This document shows, piece by piece, positions 26,008 to 36,911 of a stretch of 64,000 bases of DNA (the stretch's first letter is position 1; each line of letters opens with the position of its first letter). Origin of the DNA: Photobacterium galatheae (GTDB lineage: Bacteria; Pseudomonadota; Gammaproteobacteria; Enterobacterales; Vibrionaceae); NCBI RefSeq assembly GCF_000695255.1, contig NZ_JMIB01000013.1, forward strand, positions 38,854 through 102,853, read 5' to 3'. The position numbers and the translations under genes are program-made. Under the pieces are notes generated by a model that saw only the letters and a list, made by a program, of their open reading frames with translations, had not been told where the DNA came from and made no database searches.

Positions 26008-27069
26008 TTATTCTGTTGTTTGTATCGGTAAATAAATGGAAAATTTGGTCTGTCCGGGCCAGCTTGAAACTTCAATCTTGCCGTGGTGCTGGTCAATCAG
26101 ATTCTGGGCGATCGACAGTCCCAGTCCGTTTCCGCCTTCGCGTCCGGTCACCATGGGATAAAACAGGGTGTCCTGAATATCAGCCGGAATACCGGGGCCG
26201 TTATCAATAATGTCGATTTTGGCCGCAATCCGGTGGCGCTGGCCGTGGATCATTGCCTGATGGGCGGTCCGGGTTTGCAGAATAATCACCCCTTCCCCTT
26301 GCTGACTCAGTGCCTGTGCCGCGTTGCTGACGATGTTGAGAATCGCTTGTTCAAGCTGCTCCGGGTCCATGCTGAAATCTGGCAGACTAGGGTCGTAGTC
26401 GCGCTGGATCTGCAACTGTTGTTCTCTGTGATCGAGCGACACCAGCTGGCGGACTTTCTCCAGCACAACATGGATATTGCCGACGGTTCGTACGCCCGGC
26501 TTTTGCGGCCCCAGCAGTCGGTCGACCAGATTCCGCAGTCGGTCCGCCTGCTCGATAATCATCTGGGTATATTCGGTGTAGCTGGGATCGGGCAGGGTTT
26601 TCTCCAGCAACTGTGCTGCGCCACGCAGTCCGCCGAGCGGGTTTTTGATCTCGTGTGCCAGCCCGCGCACCAGTTCCTTGGCTGCCTGTTGCTGGGCATG
26701 CTGACTGATTTCCTGACTGATCCGCCGTTGCTGATCGACGGCTTTCAGTTCAAGCAGGATCAGCACTTCCTTTTGCCAGCTGACTGGAGTGGCATTAATT
26801 TCCAGCGTGTGATGGCGACCGTCGATCACGAGAGTGACTTCGCCATCGGTCAGTCCCTGGCCGCTTTGAACGGTCGCCTGGATCAGGCTTAAATCCAGAG
26901 AACTGTGTTGAAGCAGATCCGGAAATCGGCTGCCCAGCAGGCGTCGTTGACTGCAGGACATCAGCTGCTCGGCGGCTGGATTGACATAGCGGATTTTCAG
27001 TGGCTCATCGAGCAGAATCACCGCGGTGACCAGATTGTTCAGGATCAATGGTGTAAAAGCGGCAGTCAC
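26008..27069 (-). CDS. glnL: Nitrogen sensor histidine kinase NtrB (NRII)
   Basis: 353 residues, cytoplasmic. A PAS domain (about 8-110, [20 protein letters not shown]) is followed by the HisKA domain with H139 in [15 protein letters not shown], and an ATPase with N box [11 protein letters not shown]1 DNGPGIP and G2 [14 protein letters not shown] binding converts it to a phosphatase for NtrC. An NtrC-type site lies about 60-80 bases before its start. Confidence 0.95.
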   Translation of the reverse strand: MTAAFTPLILNNLVTAVILLDEPLKIRYVNPAAEQLMSCSQRRLLGSRFPDLLQHSSLDLSLIQATVQSGQGLTDGEVTLVIDGRHHTLEINATPVSWQKEVLILLELKAVDQQRRISQEISQHAQQQAAKELVRGLAHEIKNPLGGLRGAAQLLEKTLPDPSYTEYTQMIIEQADRLRNLVDRLLGPQKPGVRTVGNIHVVLEKVRQLVSLDHREQQLQIQRDYDPSLPDFSMDPEQLEQAILNIVSNAAQALSQQGEGVIILQTRTAHQAMIHGQRHRIAAKIDIIDNGPGIPADIQDTLFYPMVTGREGGNGLGLSIAQNLIDQHHGKIEVSSWPGQTKFSIYLPIQTTE

Positions 27070-27130
27070 AGTTTCATCCTTGTTGTTATGACCGGCCTAG
27101 CCCATGCGAGCGCAGACCGGATCGGTGCAT

Positions 27131-27147
27131 TGCACTGTTTTGGTGCA
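27131..27147 (-). promoter_or_regulatory. NtrC-binding site before ntrB
   Basis: TGCACTGTTTTGGTGCA has the perfect NtrC form TGCAC-N7-GTGCA. It lies 61 bases upstream of the ntrB start, where NtrC in enterobacteria represses the glnL promoter. A near match (TGCAC-N7-ATGCA) is at 27431-27447. Confidence 0.7.
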
Positions 27148-27497
27148 TTACAGTGTAGCGCGTCTGTCTATGCTTGTGCAGCACAAAGTCGGTGCACCCG
27201 GATGTTTTCCAGATGGATGCCTCTGAATCGGCAGAGCCAGTACTGAACAGCGCCCGGGAGACGGTGACTCGAATAGATAATGCAATAAGCTTGCCGTCTT
27301 TTGATTGTCGTATACCCCAGCCGCATCCATGCCAGGCATCACGGAAGGAACGATACAAAGAACGGTATCTGGCGGGAGGGTCATGATACGTTGCGCCAGT
27401 TGTGGGCAAAACGGTAGGGCGGTGGCGGGATGCACCATGAGGATGCATCGTCAGGGTACGAAGGGTCAGCTAGATTATGTCAGGACAGCAGACAGAC

Positions 27498-27521
27498 AAA
27501 AGGCCTGCAGTGCAGGCCTTT
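27498..27521 (-). terminator. Intrinsic terminator after glnA
   Basis: AAAAGGCCTGCA-G-TGCAGGCCTTT is a near-perfect palindrome. On the minus strand the stem ends in TTTTG, 29 bases after the glnA stop. Confidence 0.82.
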
Positions 27522-27549
27522 GGGTTAGAATTCAGTGCACTGCTCTGGC

Positions 27550-28959
27550 TTATACAGAGTAGTACAGATCGAATTCCAGTGGGTGCGTTGACATGTTGAT
27601 GCGTTCAACATCTTTTGACTTCAGGGCGATGTAGGAATCGATAAAGTCATCAGAGAATACGCCACCAGATGTCAGGAACTCACGGTCTTCATTCAGAGCA
27701 GCAAGCGCGATTTGCAGCGACTCTGCAACTTTTGGAATCTCAGCCGCTTCTTCCGCTGGCAGATCGTACAGATCTTTGTCCATCGCTTCGCCCGGATGGA
27801 TCTTGTTCTTAATGCCGTCCAGACCGGCCATCAGCATGGCTGCAAAGCACAGGTATGGGTTCGCCGCAGGGTCAGCAAAACGAATTTCGATACGGCGTGC
27901 TTTCGGGCTTGGTACCACTGGGATACGAATGGACGCAGAACGGTTACGCGCGGAGTAAGCCAGCATGACCGGTGCTTCGAAGCCTGGAACCAGACGTTTG
28001 TACGAGTTGGTTGCCGGGTTTGCGAAGGCGTTGATGGCGCGTGCGTGTTTGATGATACCGCCGATGTAGTACAGGGCAGTTTCAGACAGACCGCCGTATT
28101 TGTCGCCGGCAAACAGGTTCTGGCCGTCTTTTGCCAGAGACTGGTGCACGTGCATACCAGAGCCGTTATCGCCAACCAATGGTTTCGGCATGAAGGTTGC
28201 TGTTTTACCGAATGCGTGTGCCACGTTGTGGACAACATACTTGTAGATCTGAATTTCGTCCGCTTTGGTGGTCAGGGTGTTGAAACGGGTTGCGATTTCG
28301 TTCTGACCCGCAGTTGCCACTTCGTGGTGGTGCGCTTCAACAACCAGGCCCATTTCTTCCATGATCAGACACATGGCAGAACGGATATCCTGAGAAGAGT
28401 CGACTGGTGCAACCGGGAAGTAACCGCCTTTCACGCCCGGACGGTGACCTTTGTTACCGCCTTCGACATCAGAACCTGTGTTCCAGGCCGCTTCGATGTC
28501 ATCAATCTTGAAGAAAGAACCTGACATGTCGGTGGCGAATTTCACGTCGTCGAACAGGAAGAACTCTGGCTCTGGACCAACCAGAACGGTATCTGCGATG
28601 CCAGTGCTGCGCATATATTCTTCTGCACGCTTGGCAATTGAACGTGGGTCACGGTCGTAGCCTTGCATGGTAGCAGGTTCCAGGATGTCACAGCGGATGT
28701 TCAGCGTGGCATCTTCTGTAAATGGGTCCAGTACCGCGGTTGATGCGTCCGGCATCATCACCATGTCAGACTCGTTGATGCCTTTCCAGCCAGCGACCGA
28801 AGAGCCATCAAACATTTTACCGTCTTCAAAGAAGTCAGCGTCGATCTGATGAGCGGGGATAGAGATGTGTTGCTCTTTACCTTTGGTATCGGTAAAGCGT
28901 AGGTCAACAAATTTCACTTCGTTTTCCTGGATCAACGCAAGTACGTTTTCTACTGACAT
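27550..28959 (-). CDS. glnA: Glutamine synthetase, type I
   Basis: 469 residues (usual 468-469), the dodecameric GSI-beta enzyme making glutamine from glutamate, ammonia and ATP. Seen: the N-terminal beta-grasp domain ([16 protein letters not shown]), the latch [16 protein letters not shown], the metal and substrate motifs [46 protein letters not shown], and the adenylylation tyrosine in [10 protein letters not shown] (near residue 397), so GlnE control is expected. A good RBS (GGAGG) precedes the ATG. Transcription from a sigma-54 promoter at 29048-29064 is inferred. Confidence 0.98.
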   Translation of the reverse strand: MSVENVLALIQENEVKFVDLRFTDTKGKEQHISIPAHQIDADFFEDGKMFDGSSVAGWKGINESDMVMMPDASTAVLDPFTEDATLNIRCDILEPATMQGYDRDPRSIAKRAEEYMRSTGIADTVLVGPEPEFFLFDDVKFATDMSGSFFKIDDIEAAWNTGSDVEGGNKGHRPGVKGGYFPVAPVDSSQDIRSAMCLIMEEMGLVVEAHHHEVATAGQNEIATRFNTLTTKADEIQIYKYVVHNVAHAFGKTATFMPKPLVGDNGSGMHVHQSLAKDGQNLFAGDKYGGLSETALYYIGGIIKHARAINAFANPATNSYKRLVPGFEAPVMLAYSARNRSASIRIPVVPSPKARRIEIRFADPAANPYLCFAAMLMAGLDGIKNKIHPGEAMDKDLYDLPAEEAAEIPKVAESLQIALAALNEDREFLTSGGVFSDDFIDSYIALKSKDVERINMSTHPLEFDLYYSV

Positions 28960-29047
28960 CTTAAGTAACCTCCGGTGTTAGATTTGGGCAACTGGCCGCA
29001 AAAAATATTTGGAAGGGAACAGTCATGTGCTCCGATACCAAGAACTT

Positions 29048-29064
29048 TGCGAAATCCATGCCAA
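29048..29064 (-). promoter_or_regulatory. Sigma-54 promoter of glnA
   Basis: Read on the minus strand, TTGGCATGGATTTCGCA has GG (-24) and GC (-12) with the exact family spacing of TGGCACG-N4-TTGC. The start of transcription would fall about 80 bases before the glnA start codon. Confidence 0.72.
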
Positions 29065-29136
29065 CTTTTTTAAGCCCCAAAATTGCCATCATTACGCCCT
29101 GTTATGGCGCTCAGTACTGAAAAACTTGGGCTTCCG

Positions 29137-29174
29137 TGCACTGATATGGTGAAAGTGTGCACCATGACGGTGCA
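29137..29174 (-). promoter_or_regulatory. Tandem NtrC enhancer sites of glnA
   Basis: TGCACCATGACGGTGCA (29158-29174) is a perfect TGCAC-N7-GTGCA site. TGCACTGATATGGTGAA (29137-29153) has one mismatch in the last half. Their centres are 21 bases apart, two helical turns, so dimers bind the same DNA face, as in the E. coli glnAp2 enhancer. They lie about 73-126 bases upstream of the sigma-54 -24 element. Confidence 0.78.
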
Positions 29175-29516
29175 TTGGGCCACTTTCCTGCTTGGCGGAC
29201 TTGCCAGACAAGCCGAGCCAAGATTCAGGCTATATTTAGTCCACACTGGTCAATTGTCAATCACTAGCGCTACTGATTGCATTCATGATAAATAGCCAGA
29301 GAAAAGAAGATTATCATGCAATCGGTTTAATTTGCTGTTTTTAATGATATTTTTGCGTTTAATCTTCATTGTGATGTCGGGTTGGTTCGGCTGCGATGAT
29401 ATAAATCACATAATTGCTGGGTTTTGACGTAAAATCTGGTAGATTATGAGCCGTTTTTTTAATCAGTGACTGCCTCGTGCACAGGTGGTCGCTACATCTG
29501 AGTGAATGCCAAATCC

Positions 29517-31346
29517 ATGTCTAATCCACAGATCGATAAATTACGTAATATCGCAATCATTGCGCACGTAGACCACGGTAAAACCACCCTGGTAGATAAA
29601 CTGCTACAGCAATCAGGTACTCTGGACTCCCGTGGCGGCGTTGAAGAACGCGTGATGGACTCCAACGATATCGAAAAAGAGCGTGGCATTACCATTCTGG
29701 CGAAGAACACCGCCATTAACTGGAATGATTACCGCATCAATATCGTGGACACCCCGGGACACGCCGACTTCGGTGGCGAAGTAGAGCGTATTATGTCGAT
29801 GGTGGATTCCGTACTGCTGATCGTTGATGCAGTAGACGGCCCGATGCCACAGACCCGTTTTGTGACGCAGAAAGCGTTTGCGCATGGTCTGAAGCCAATC
29901 GTGGTGATCAACAAAATCGACCGTCCGGGCGCGCGTCCTGACTGGGTGATGGATCAGGTCTTTGACCTGTTTGACAACCTGGGTGCGAGCGACGAGCAAC
30001 TGGACTTCCAGGTTGTTTATGCGTCAGCGCTGAACGGCTGGGCTTCTCGCGAAGAAGGTGAAACCGGCGAAAACATGGAACCGCTGTTCCAGGCGATCGT
30101 TGACAACGTGGCTCCGCCATCTGTTGACGTGGATGGCCCGCTGCAGATGCAAATCTCTCAGCTGGACTACAGCTCTTACGTGGGCGTCATCGGTGTTGCC
30201 CGTGTGACCCGTGGTTCTGTGAAACCAAACCAGCAAGTGACCATTATTGGTGCAGACGGCAAAACCCGTAACGGTAAAGTTGGTACTGTTATGGGTTACC
30301 TGGGTCTGGAGCGTCACGACATTGATCGTGCGACTGCAGGCGACATCATCGCGATCACCGGTCTGGGTGAGCTGAAAATCTCTGACACCATCTGTGACGT
30401 TAACGCCGTTGAAGCGCTGCCGGCACTGAGTGTCGATGAGCCAACCGTCACCATGACCTTCCAGGTAAACACCTCTCCGTTTGCCGGTAAAGAAGGTAAG
30501 TTCGTGACCTCCCGTAACATTCTGGAGCGTCTGCAGAAAGAGCTGGTCCACAACGTTGCGCTGCGTGTTGAAGAAACGGAAGACCCGGACAAATTCCGCG
30601 TCTCAGGTCGTGGTGAGCTTCACCTGTCGATTCTGATCGAAAACATGCGTCGTGAAGGCTTCGAGCTGGCGGTATCTCGTCCTGAAGTTATCATCAAAGA
30701 AGAAAACGGCCAGCTGATGGAACCGTTTGAAACTGTGACCATTGATGTGATGGAAGAGCATCAGGGCGGTATCATGGAGAAAATCGGCCTGCGTAAAGGT
30801 GAGCTGAAAGACATGGCACCGGATGGTAAAGGCCGTGTTCGTATGGACTTCATCATGCCGTCTCGCGGTCTGATCGGTTTCCAGACTGAGTTCATGACGC
30901 TGACCTCTGGTTCTGGCCTGATTTACCACACTTACGATCACTACGGTCCGCACAAAGGTGGCGAGATTGGTCAACGGATTAACGGTGTACTGATTGCAAA
31001 CGCTGCGGGTAAAGCGCTGACGAATGCCCTGTTCAACCTGCAGGAGCGTGGTCGTCTGTTCATCGGTCACGGTGTGGAAGTTTACGAAGGTATGGTGATC
31101 GGTATTCACAGCCGTGACAATGACCTGACTGTAAACGCCCTGAAAGGGAAGCAGCTGACCAACGTTCGTGCATCCGGTACCGATGATGCACAGGTGCTGA
31201 CGACACCAATTAAGTACACCCTGGAGCAGGCACTGGAATTCATCGATGACGATGAGCTGGTGGAAGTGACGCCAGAAAGCATCCGTATCCGTAAGAAACT
31301 GCTGACGGAAACTGATCGTAAGCGTGCAAGCCGCGGTGCGAAGTAA
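29517..31346 (+). CDS. typA: Translational GTPase TypA/BipA
   Basis: 609 residues (usual about 607). G1 is [10 protein letters not shown]2 lies in ERGITI, G3 is DTPGHADF and G4 is NKID, followed by EF-G-like domains II, III and V and the BipA-specific C-terminal domain. It is a ribosome-binding GTPase needed for 50S assembly at low temperature and stress. The ATG at 29517 ([14 protein letters not shown]) matches the family N-terminus; the in-frame GTG at 29502 adds five atypical residues. Confidence 0.96.
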   Translation: MSNPQIDKLRNIAIIAHVDHGKTTLVDKLLQQSGTLDSRGGVEERVMDSNDIEKERGITILAKNTAINWNDYRINIVDTPGHADFGGEVERIMSMVDSVLLIVDAVDGPMPQTRFVTQKAFAHGLKPIVVINKIDRPGARPDWVMDQVFDLFDNLGASDEQLDFQVVYASALNGWASREEGETGENMEPLFQAIVDNVAPPSVDVDGPLQMQISQLDYSSYVGVIGVARVTRGSVKPNQQVTIIGADGKTRNGKVGTVMGYLGLERHDIDRATAGDIIAITGLGELKISDTICDVNAVEALPALSVDEPTVTMTFQVNTSPFAGKEGKFVTSRNILERLQKELVHNVALRVEETEDPDKFRVSGRGELHLSILIENMRREGFELAVSRPEVIIKEENGQLMEPFETVTIDVMEEHQGGIMEKIGLRKGELKDMAPDGKGRVRMDFIMPSRGLIGFQTEFMTLTSGSGLIYHTYDHYGPHKGGEIGQRINGVLIANAAGKALTNALFNLQERGRLFIGHGVEVYEGMVIGIHSRDNDLTVNALKGKQLTNVRASGTDDAQVLTTPIKYTLEQALEFIDDDELVEVTPESIRIRKKLLTETDRKRASRGAK

Positions 31347-31402
31347 GTTTTGATTAAGTAAACGATGCTTTGGTGCGCCAGTGAATGTGGCGCACATGAA
31401 AA

Positions 31403-31440
31403 AAATCCCCCGTCTGGTTTACCCGGCGGGGGATTTTTTT
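31403..31440. terminator. Bidirectional terminator between typA and DUF2959 gene
   Basis: AATCCCCCG (31404-31412) and CGGGGGATT (31426-31434) form a 9-bp stem over a 13-base loop. T-runs follow on the plus strand and A-runs precede it (AAAAAA), so it can serve both convergent genes. Confidence 0.85.
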
Positions 31441-31457
31441 ATCGGTTCTGGTTGAGA

Positions 31458-32102
31458 TTAACTGCTGTGATTGAGCTGGGCGACAAAGCGTTCCGACTCA
31501 CTGATTGCTGTTCGCATATCGTTGATCGCACGCTGGATATCGCGTTCCAGTGAACGGAATTCGCCCTGCAGGGAGCCGATGGCCGCAGCATTCAGGTTAT
31601 GTTTCAGGTACAGGCTGTTGTCACGCAGTGTATTGAGTACCGGTTTCATTTTCGCTTCTGCCCGATGCATGGCTGCCAGCATTTTCTGGTAGGAAGCCCG
31701 GGTTGTTTTCAGTTTTTTCTCGCTGTCACGACGCAGGGTCGCGCTGGAGTACAGACTCAGTTCTTCCTGCCATTCTTCGAACAGGGCATCGGCGACATCT
31801 TCGATTGCGGCGATTCGGTCACTGACTTTGTCTGCGGCGTCACTGCTGGCTTCGTACTGAGCATTGACGCGTTCATAGGTCGCTTCCAGTTCGCCGCCAT
31901 TAAAATTGGTGAGCGACTGTAAGGCTTCCAGTGCCGAGGTAAATTGTTCTTGTGCATCCTGTTGTGCTTCGGTGGCGTCTTCCACCCGGTCGACCATAAT
32001 ATCGCGTTTATGAACCCCCACGGATTCCATGGCAGAATAATAGGCGCTCTGACAGCCGGACAGCAGGGTCAGACTCAGCAGCAGAACAAAAGCATATGGC
32101 AT
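31458..32102 (-). CDS. DUF2959 lipoprotein
   Basis: 214 residues with a lipoprotein signal peptide: MPYAFVLLLSLTLLSGC, lipobox LSGC, so the cysteine (residue 17) would be lipidated. The rest is nearly all helical and rich in Ala, Glu and Gln, with long coiled-coil-like stretches (residues 45-200). The function of DUF2959 is unknown; an envelope-associated role is inferred from the lipobox only. The start at 32102 has AGGAG 7 bases upstream. Confidence 0.82.
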   Translation of the reverse strand: MPYAFVLLLSLTLLSGCQSAYYSAMESVGVHKRDIMVDRVEDATEAQQDAQEQFTSALEALQSLTNFNGGELEATYERVNAQYEASSDAADKVSDRIAAIEDVADALFEEWQEELSLYSSATLRRDSEKKLKTTRASYQKMLAAMHRAEAKMKPVLNTLRDNSLYLKHNLNAAAIGSLQGEFRSLERDIQRAINDMRTAISESERFVAQLNHSS

Positions 32103-32285
32103 AGAAGGGCTCCTGACTGGCGATAGGGTTAAGTTGTGATTCTTTCCCGGACGCACTATGTTGTTGATATACCCAAACAACCTGACGGTGGCTTTGGTGC
32201 CTCCGGCTATTTTTCAATGCAAGATGCTGATTTAGAAAAGGGTTGTTTGATTCAGTGAACGAATAAAAGCAAAGATTCAATCAAT

Positions 32286-33251
32286 ATGCCAGATAAAAAA
32301 ATCATACGAGGCCCGGGTTTGCGCCAGACGCTCACAGTCCTGTGGCATTTTGTGCAGTATTTGCACCGCCGTATCGGCCATGATCGCCTGACCGTGATTG
32401 CCGGCTCCATGGCCTATGTGACTTTGCTGTCACTGGTGCCACTGATCACTGTGGTGTTGTCAGCACTGTCGAGCTTTCCGGTGTTTGCTCCGCTGGGGGA
32501 ACAATTACAGACCTTCGTTTTTGAAAATTTCGTGCCAACCGCCGGGGATGTGGTGCAAACCTATCTGAACCAGTTTGTGGCCAATGCCGGAAAAATGACG
32601 GCGGTGGGGATCGGCGCTCTGTTTGTGGTTGCCATTTTGCTGATTTCTGCCATTGATAAGTCGCTGAATTTTATTTTTCGGGTTCGCCAGCACCGTCGTC
32701 TGGTGATTTCTTTTTCGATTTACTGGATGGTGCTGACTCTGGGGCCAATTCTGGTTGGCTCCAGTCTGGCGATTAGCTCCTATCTGGGTTCTTTGAATAT
32801 CATGGGCAGTGAAACCGCCAGCGGACTGGTGCGGCAATTGCTGCGCGGGCTGCCGGTGCTGATGTCAACGCTGGCATTTCTGGGGCTGTATATGCTGGTG
32901 CCAAACACCAAAGTCCGATTGCGCAATGCGCTGATCGGGGCGCTGATCGCGAGTGCCTTGTTTGAGCTGAGCAAGAAGGGCTTTGCCCTTTATATCACCA
33001 ATTTTCCCTCCTATCAGGTGATCTATGGGGCACTGGCCGTGGTGCCGATTCTGTTCGTCTGGGTGTATTTGTGCTGGTGTATCGTGTTGCTGGGCGCGGA
33101 AATCACCGCCAGCCTCTGCGAGGAGCAGCACTGGATGAAGCGAGAGCATGCGGATCACATGCCGAAGAATCCGGATGAGAAAGCGGCTCCTCATTTGGCT
33201 TCAGTAGACAAAGTTCCAGACAAAACGGACAATTCCTCTTCTGAACATTGA
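32286..33251 (+). CDS. yihY: YihY/BrkB-family inner-membrane protein
   Basis: 321 residues with about six transmembrane segments and conserved stretches [19 protein letters not shown] and [16 protein letters not shown]. The family was once called RNase BN (rbn) in error; its actual function is unknown. The hydrophilic C-terminal tail (from about residue 270) is variable. It lies 19 bases before dtd, the same pair as yihY-dtd-yiiD in E. coli, so it is probably one transcript. Confidence 0.9.
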   Translation: MPDKKIIRGPGLRQTLTVLWHFVQYLHRRIGHDRLTVIAGSMAYVTLLSLVPLITVVLSALSSFPVFAPLGEQLQTFVFENFVPTAGDVVQTYLNQFVANAGKMTAVGIGALFVVAILLISAIDKSLNFIFRVRQHRRLVISFSIYWMVLTLGPILVGSSLAISSYLGSLNIMGSETASGLVRQLLRGLPVLMSTLAFLGLYMLVPNTKVRLRNALIGALIASALFELSKKGFALYITNFPSYQVIYGALAVVPILFVWVYLCWCIVLLGAEITASLCEEQHWMKREHADHMPKNPDEKAAPHLASVDKVPDKTDNSSSEH

Positions 33252-33270
33252 AAACTGTAGGGGAAACAGA

Positions 33271-33708
33271 ATGATTGCGCTCATACAACGGGTCAGCGAA
33301 GCCAGTGTGACGGTCGATGGCATCGTCACCGGGGCTATCGGTCAAGGATTGCTGGTATTGCTCGGCGTTGAAAAAGGGGATGATGAAGCCAAAGTCCGCC
33401 GCTTACGTGATAAGGTCTTGGGTTACCGGGTGTTTGAAGATGAAGCCGGTAAAATGAACCTGAATGTGCAGCAGGTCGGCGGCAGTGTGCTGGTGGTGTC
33501 GCAGTTTACTTTAGCTGCCGATACCAACAGCGGAATGCGGCCGAGTTTCTCGGCTGGGGCGAATCCAGCCGATGCAGAGCGCCTGTATCACGATTTCGTC
33601 AAAGCCTGCCAAGAGAAAGACATTCGGACTGAAACCGGGCGTTTTGCGGCCGATATGAAGGTCGCACTTCTGAATGATGGTCCTGTCACTTTCTGGTTAC
33701 AGTGCTAG
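33271..33708 (+). CDS. dtd: D-aminoacyl-tRNA deacylase
   Basis: 145 residues, the usual size. It hydrolyses D-aminoacyl-tRNA (and Gly-tRNA-Ala), protecting translation. The substrate-site motifs are [11 protein letters not shown] and the cross-subunit cis-proline loop [11 protein letters not shown] at the C-terminus. The RBS AGGGGAAACAGA precedes the ATG. Confidence 0.97.
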   Translation: MIALIQRVSEASVTVDGIVTGAIGQGLLVLLGVEKGDDEAKVRRLRDKVLGYRVFEDEAGKMNLNVQQVGGSVLVVSQFTLAADTNSGMRPSFSAGANPADAERLYHDFVKACQEKDIRTETGRFAADMKVALLNDGPVTFWLQC

Positions 33709-33807
33709 CCTGCACAAAAGCGCTGGGTTGGTGAATCCGTGCCATGATCACAGGATCATATCGGGTGCCGCTGTACAAATGGATTTGAATGATTGGAGAA
33801 AGATGGA

Positions 33808-34731
33808 ATGTTTCGACTGATCACCCCGCAATCTGACGCGGAACTTGATCGTTATTTCGATTTTCGCTGGCAGATGCTGCGACAGCCCTGGCACATGCCT
33901 GTTGGCTCTGAGCGCGATGCGTATGATGCCCTCAGCTTCCATCGCATGATTGTGGATGATGACGGCCAGCCAGTAGCGATTGGACGACTGTATATGACCC
34001 CTGAAAATGACGGTCAGATCCGCTATATGGCTGTCCACCCGAATTATCGCAATAAAGGGATGGGTGGGCTGCTGTTGATGGCGCTGGAGTCATTGGCCCG
34101 ACAAGAGGGCGCAAAACGGCTGGTCTGTAATGCCCGTGAGGAAGCGATTCGTTTTTATCAGATGAACGGTTTTGCCAATCAGGGAGAGCTGAGCGAAGAA
34201 CGCGGGCCGGTGCGTCATCAGCAGATGCTGAAATATCTCGACCCATTAACAGAGGTGGTGCGTCATCCGGACTGGTGTCAGGAGCTGCAGGATGTCTGGC
34301 ACTCACAGATTCCGATCAGTGACAAAATGGGCGTCAAGATCAGCCAGTACACCGGGTATCGTTTCGAAGTCAGTGCCCTGCTCAATGCCAATCTTAATCC
34401 GCGGGCGACCATGTTCGCCGGCAGTATCTTTACCATGGCGACACTGGCAGGCTGGGGCTTTCTGTGGATGCTGCTGAAAGAACGTCAGCTCAAGGCTGAC
34501 ATCATGCTGGTGGACAGCCGGATCCGTTATTCAGCGCCGGTCAAATCGAGACCCCGTGCTGTGACCGGGGTAGAAACCCTGACCGGCGATCTGGATCGCA
34601 TCGCCAATGGCCGCAAAGGCCGGATGGTGGTGGAAGTTCAGGTGTTCAGTGATGAAACCCTGGCTGCGACTTTTACCGGGACTTATATGCTCTTCCGCTC
34701 ACAGGATGACGATACGCTCGTCTCCTGCTGA
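33808..34731 (+). CDS. yiiD: YiiD: GNAT acetyltransferase fused to hotdog thioesterase-like domain
   Basis: 307 residues in two domains. An N-terminal GNAT domain (about 1-145) has the acetyl-CoA loop VHPNYRNKGMGGLLL. A C-terminal hotdog-fold domain (about 165-305, MFAGSIFTMATLAGWG, RIRYSAPVKSRPRAV) belongs to the YiiD thioesterase-like family. E. coli YiiD has been linked to fatty acid synthesis; the role here is inferred. The ATG at 33808 has GGAG 9 bases upstream; an in-frame TTG at 33793 lacks one. The last 49 bases overlap the end of the convergent AsmA-like gene. Confidence 0.88.
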   Translation: MFRLITPQSDAELDRYFDFRWQMLRQPWHMPVGSERDAYDALSFHRMIVDDDGQPVAIGRLYMTPENDGQIRYMAVHPNYRNKGMGGLLLMALESLARQEGAKRLVCNAREEAIRFYQMNGFANQGELSEERGPVRHQQMLKYLDPLTEVVRHPDWCQELQDVWHSQIPISDKMGVKISQYTGYRFEVSALLNANLNPRATMFAGSIFTMATLAGWGFLWMLLKERQLKADIMLVDSRIRYSAPVKSRPRAVTGVETLTGDLDRIANGRKGRMVVEVQVFSDETLAATFTGTYMLFRSQDDDTLVSC

Positions 34732-36704
34732 TGACTGTGCCAGCGCTTGGTGAGCTGCTGGCAGCCGTCACTGGCCTGTAACTCAACAGCACTGTCTGCC
34801 GGTGCCGCCAGATCCCACGCGCCCTGTAATTCTGCGTGTAGCTGCGGGCCTTGAAGGGCCAGAGGCTCAAGACTGATCCGGCCGCGATCAGCATGAATCG
34901 TCAGTGGACTCAGGGTGACAGGCATCAGGGGTTCGGTGCTGTCTGGGCTGGACGCGAAGCCGGTTGGTTGTTCGGTAGCTTGCCAGCGGGCCATGAGTGC
35001 GCTTTCTTGCTGGGTCAGCGATAGCTGACGGAAATTGGCTTCCAGTTGACCGTGGAGGCTGTATGCCAACCCGCGCTGGAATTGTCCCAGTCCGCTGGCT
35101 TGTGTCTGAATATCCATGGCGCCGAGCAGCGGGAGCGGCAGATTCAGCCAATGGCTGAGCATTTGCGGTGGCAGGCTGTCTCCGGAGAGCTTGAGCTGCC
35201 ACGGCCAGCCCGCTTCGCCGAGTTGTATTTCGCCTTTGCCTTCCAGTATCCCGGCTTCAATGGGAAGTGTCAGGCGTGTCAGCTGCCAGTGTCCGGCCTG
35301 ACTGCTCATGGTCAGCAACGGGTTACGAATCGTGATTTGGCGGATATTGGTAAATCCGGCACCCGCGGCAAATTCACCCTGCCAAAGGCCGGGTTGTCCT
35401 TCATGTAATAGCACCATGCCAGTCCCCTCCAGGTTGATATCGCTGAACTGAATGGGCAGCGGTGCATAAGTGCCGGTGAGCTGGCTGTAGCCGACTGATA
35501 GTTGATCCACGGTCAGCTCATTGAGCTGACGCCACCAGGTATCGACCTGCTGTTGTAGCGGGCTTTGAGGTGCCGCATTCCCCATGAGCCAGGCCTGAAT
35601 GGCCTCTGGCATGACCCAGCGAATACCTTTCAGTTCCAACTGATGCAGCAACAGGGCATCCGGGGTCAGGGTTGCTTCAGTTCGCACATAGCCTTCCAGC
35701 AACCGGGCGGAAAATCCTTTGAGGCTGATTTGCCCTGGCGTGAGGTGTAATTCCGTTAACGGATTTTCCAGCATCAGATCGTGCCAGCGCAGGGTTTCAG
35801 CGCCCAGAGACAGTCGGGCGTCTTTCTGTTGCCACAGTGCTCCCGGCCATTGCCAGTTCTCCAGCGACAGACTGGCGTGGTTGACGCTGTATTGGCTGCG
35901 TTCCAGGCTGCCGTCGAGGATATCCAGTCGGCGCAGCTCAAGGCTGAGATCGGTCTGGCGGGCTTCTGAGGCCAGACTGAGCAGTGGCTCAAGCGGAAAA
36001 TTTTCGTCGATTTGCAGGCCGTTGGCCGTGAGCTGGTGAACGATCAGGTGGTGTGTATCTGCTTCGAATTCAGCCTGCCCGTTGAAGTTTGCATTCAGCC
36101 AGTGAAAAGAAACGCCATAGAAGGTCCAGCCTTTGGAGGAATGTTCACCGTCGATCAGCAGTTTGTTCAGCGTTTGCTGTTGCCAGATCAGCTGATCGGC
36201 TGAAAGCTGGAAGTTGCCGCTGAAGTCTCCCCAATGCGCTTCACTGTTACGCCAGTTATCAATCTGCAAGCGGGCATTTTTCAGCTGGAGTTCCGGCAGG
36301 TCCAGGGTCAGGTTCGTCAGGGCCAGACGTTGTGTGCTTATCGTACCGCTTTCCAGCGGTAAATCAGACAGATGATTCAGCGTGAGTCCTTGAATGAGCA
36401 GGCTGTCAAAATGCCACCCTTTGCGGAAGAGTGATGTCGGGGACAACCAGAGGTCGATTCGTTCGGCCGTTTGTTCTGAATATCCCTGACGTTGCCAGCG
36501 AGGCTGGATCAGACGCAGATGACGGGGATCATCCTGAAGGGAATACTGGACCTCGGTGACTTGCAGCGTGGTGTCACTCAGGTGACTGACCAGAGTATTG
36601 ACCAATAATGCGCTGTGACGGGTGTGCAGCAGAATGAATGCAATCGTGACTGCCATCAGCAGCAGAATAATCAGGCTAGCCAGAATTTTTGCGATAAAAC
36701 GCAT
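34683..36704 (-). CDS. AsmA-like envelope protein
   Basis: 673 residues. Residues 1 to about 27 (MRFIAKILASLIILLLMAV...) are a signal anchor; the rest is predicted periplasmic, rich in beta-strand repeats with many Leu, Gln, Trp and Ser, the layout of AsmA/YhdP-type lipid-transfer proteins. An AsmA family label is given from this architecture and the start LLVNTLVSHLSDTTLQVTEV; function is inferred. The ATG at 36704 has GGAG 6 bases upstream, preferred over an ATG at 36788. The C-terminal end overlaps yiiD on the other strand. Confidence 0.75.
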   Translation of the reverse strand: MRFIAKILASLIILLLMAVTIAFILLHTRHSALLVNTLVSHLSDTTLQVTEVQYSLQDDPRHLRLIQPRWQRQGYSEQTAERIDLWLSPTSLFRKGWHFDSLLIQGLTLNHLSDLPLESGTISTQRLALTNLTLDLPELQLKNARLQIDNWRNSEAHWGDFSGNFQLSADQLIWQQQTLNKLLIDGEHSSKGWTFYGVSFHWLNANFNGQAEFEADTHHLIVHQLTANGLQIDENFPLEPLLSLASEARQTDLSLELRRLDILDGSLERSQYSVNHASLSLENWQWPGALWQQKDARLSLGAETLRWHDLMLENPLTELHLTPGQISLKGFSARLLEGYVRTEATLTPDALLLHQLELKGIRWVMPEAIQAWLMGNAAPQSPLQQQVDTWWRQLNELTVDQLSVGYSQLTGTYAPLPIQFSDINLEGTGMVLLHEGQPGLWQGEFAAGAGFTNIRQITIRNPLLTMSSQAGHWQLTRLTLPIEAGILEGKGEIQLGEAGWPWQLKLSGDSLPPQMLSHWLNLPLPLLGAMDIQTQASGLGQFQRGLAYSLHGQLEANFRQLSLTQQESALMARWQATEQPTGFASSPDSTEPLMPVTLSPLTIHADRGRISLEPLALQGPQLHAELQGAWDLAAPADSAVELQASDGCQQLTKRWHSHQQETSVSSSCERKSI

Positions 36705-36911
36705 GCCGAACTCCATATCAGCCGCCAAACCACGTTTAGGCCGCTGCCGGGCAATCGGGCGGTGATGAAATTCCTGAGAAAACTGCATGGTAAGGTCGGT
36801 ATCAAAAGAGTGACGGAAATGCGACGACTTGGCAAGAAATGCGGCTGGTTTTTGCTGGTTATTTAGCTTTTCATGAAGAAGTTCGTCTGAGTGTGTGATT
36901 GGTTCAGAGAC

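Larger units (their letters stand above)
27070..27549. other. 480-base glnA-ntrB intergenic region without a convincing gene
   Basis: It holds the NtrC-type sites at 27131 and 27431 and the glnA terminator. Two minus-strand open frames (27086-27448 and 27148-27438) have no recognisable domain, signal peptide or RBS. In vibrios a small DUF4124 gene usually sits here; none is recognised, so it may have been lost. Confidence 0.45.

Noticed and set aside
27086..27448. Protein gene in the glnA-ntrB gap
   Set aside because: Two overlapping frames are open but neither has a signal peptide, DUF4124-like motif or RBS.
30603..31397. 264-codon minus-strand open frame in typA
   Set aside because: Antisense to typA, rich in Thr, His and Gln, no family features.
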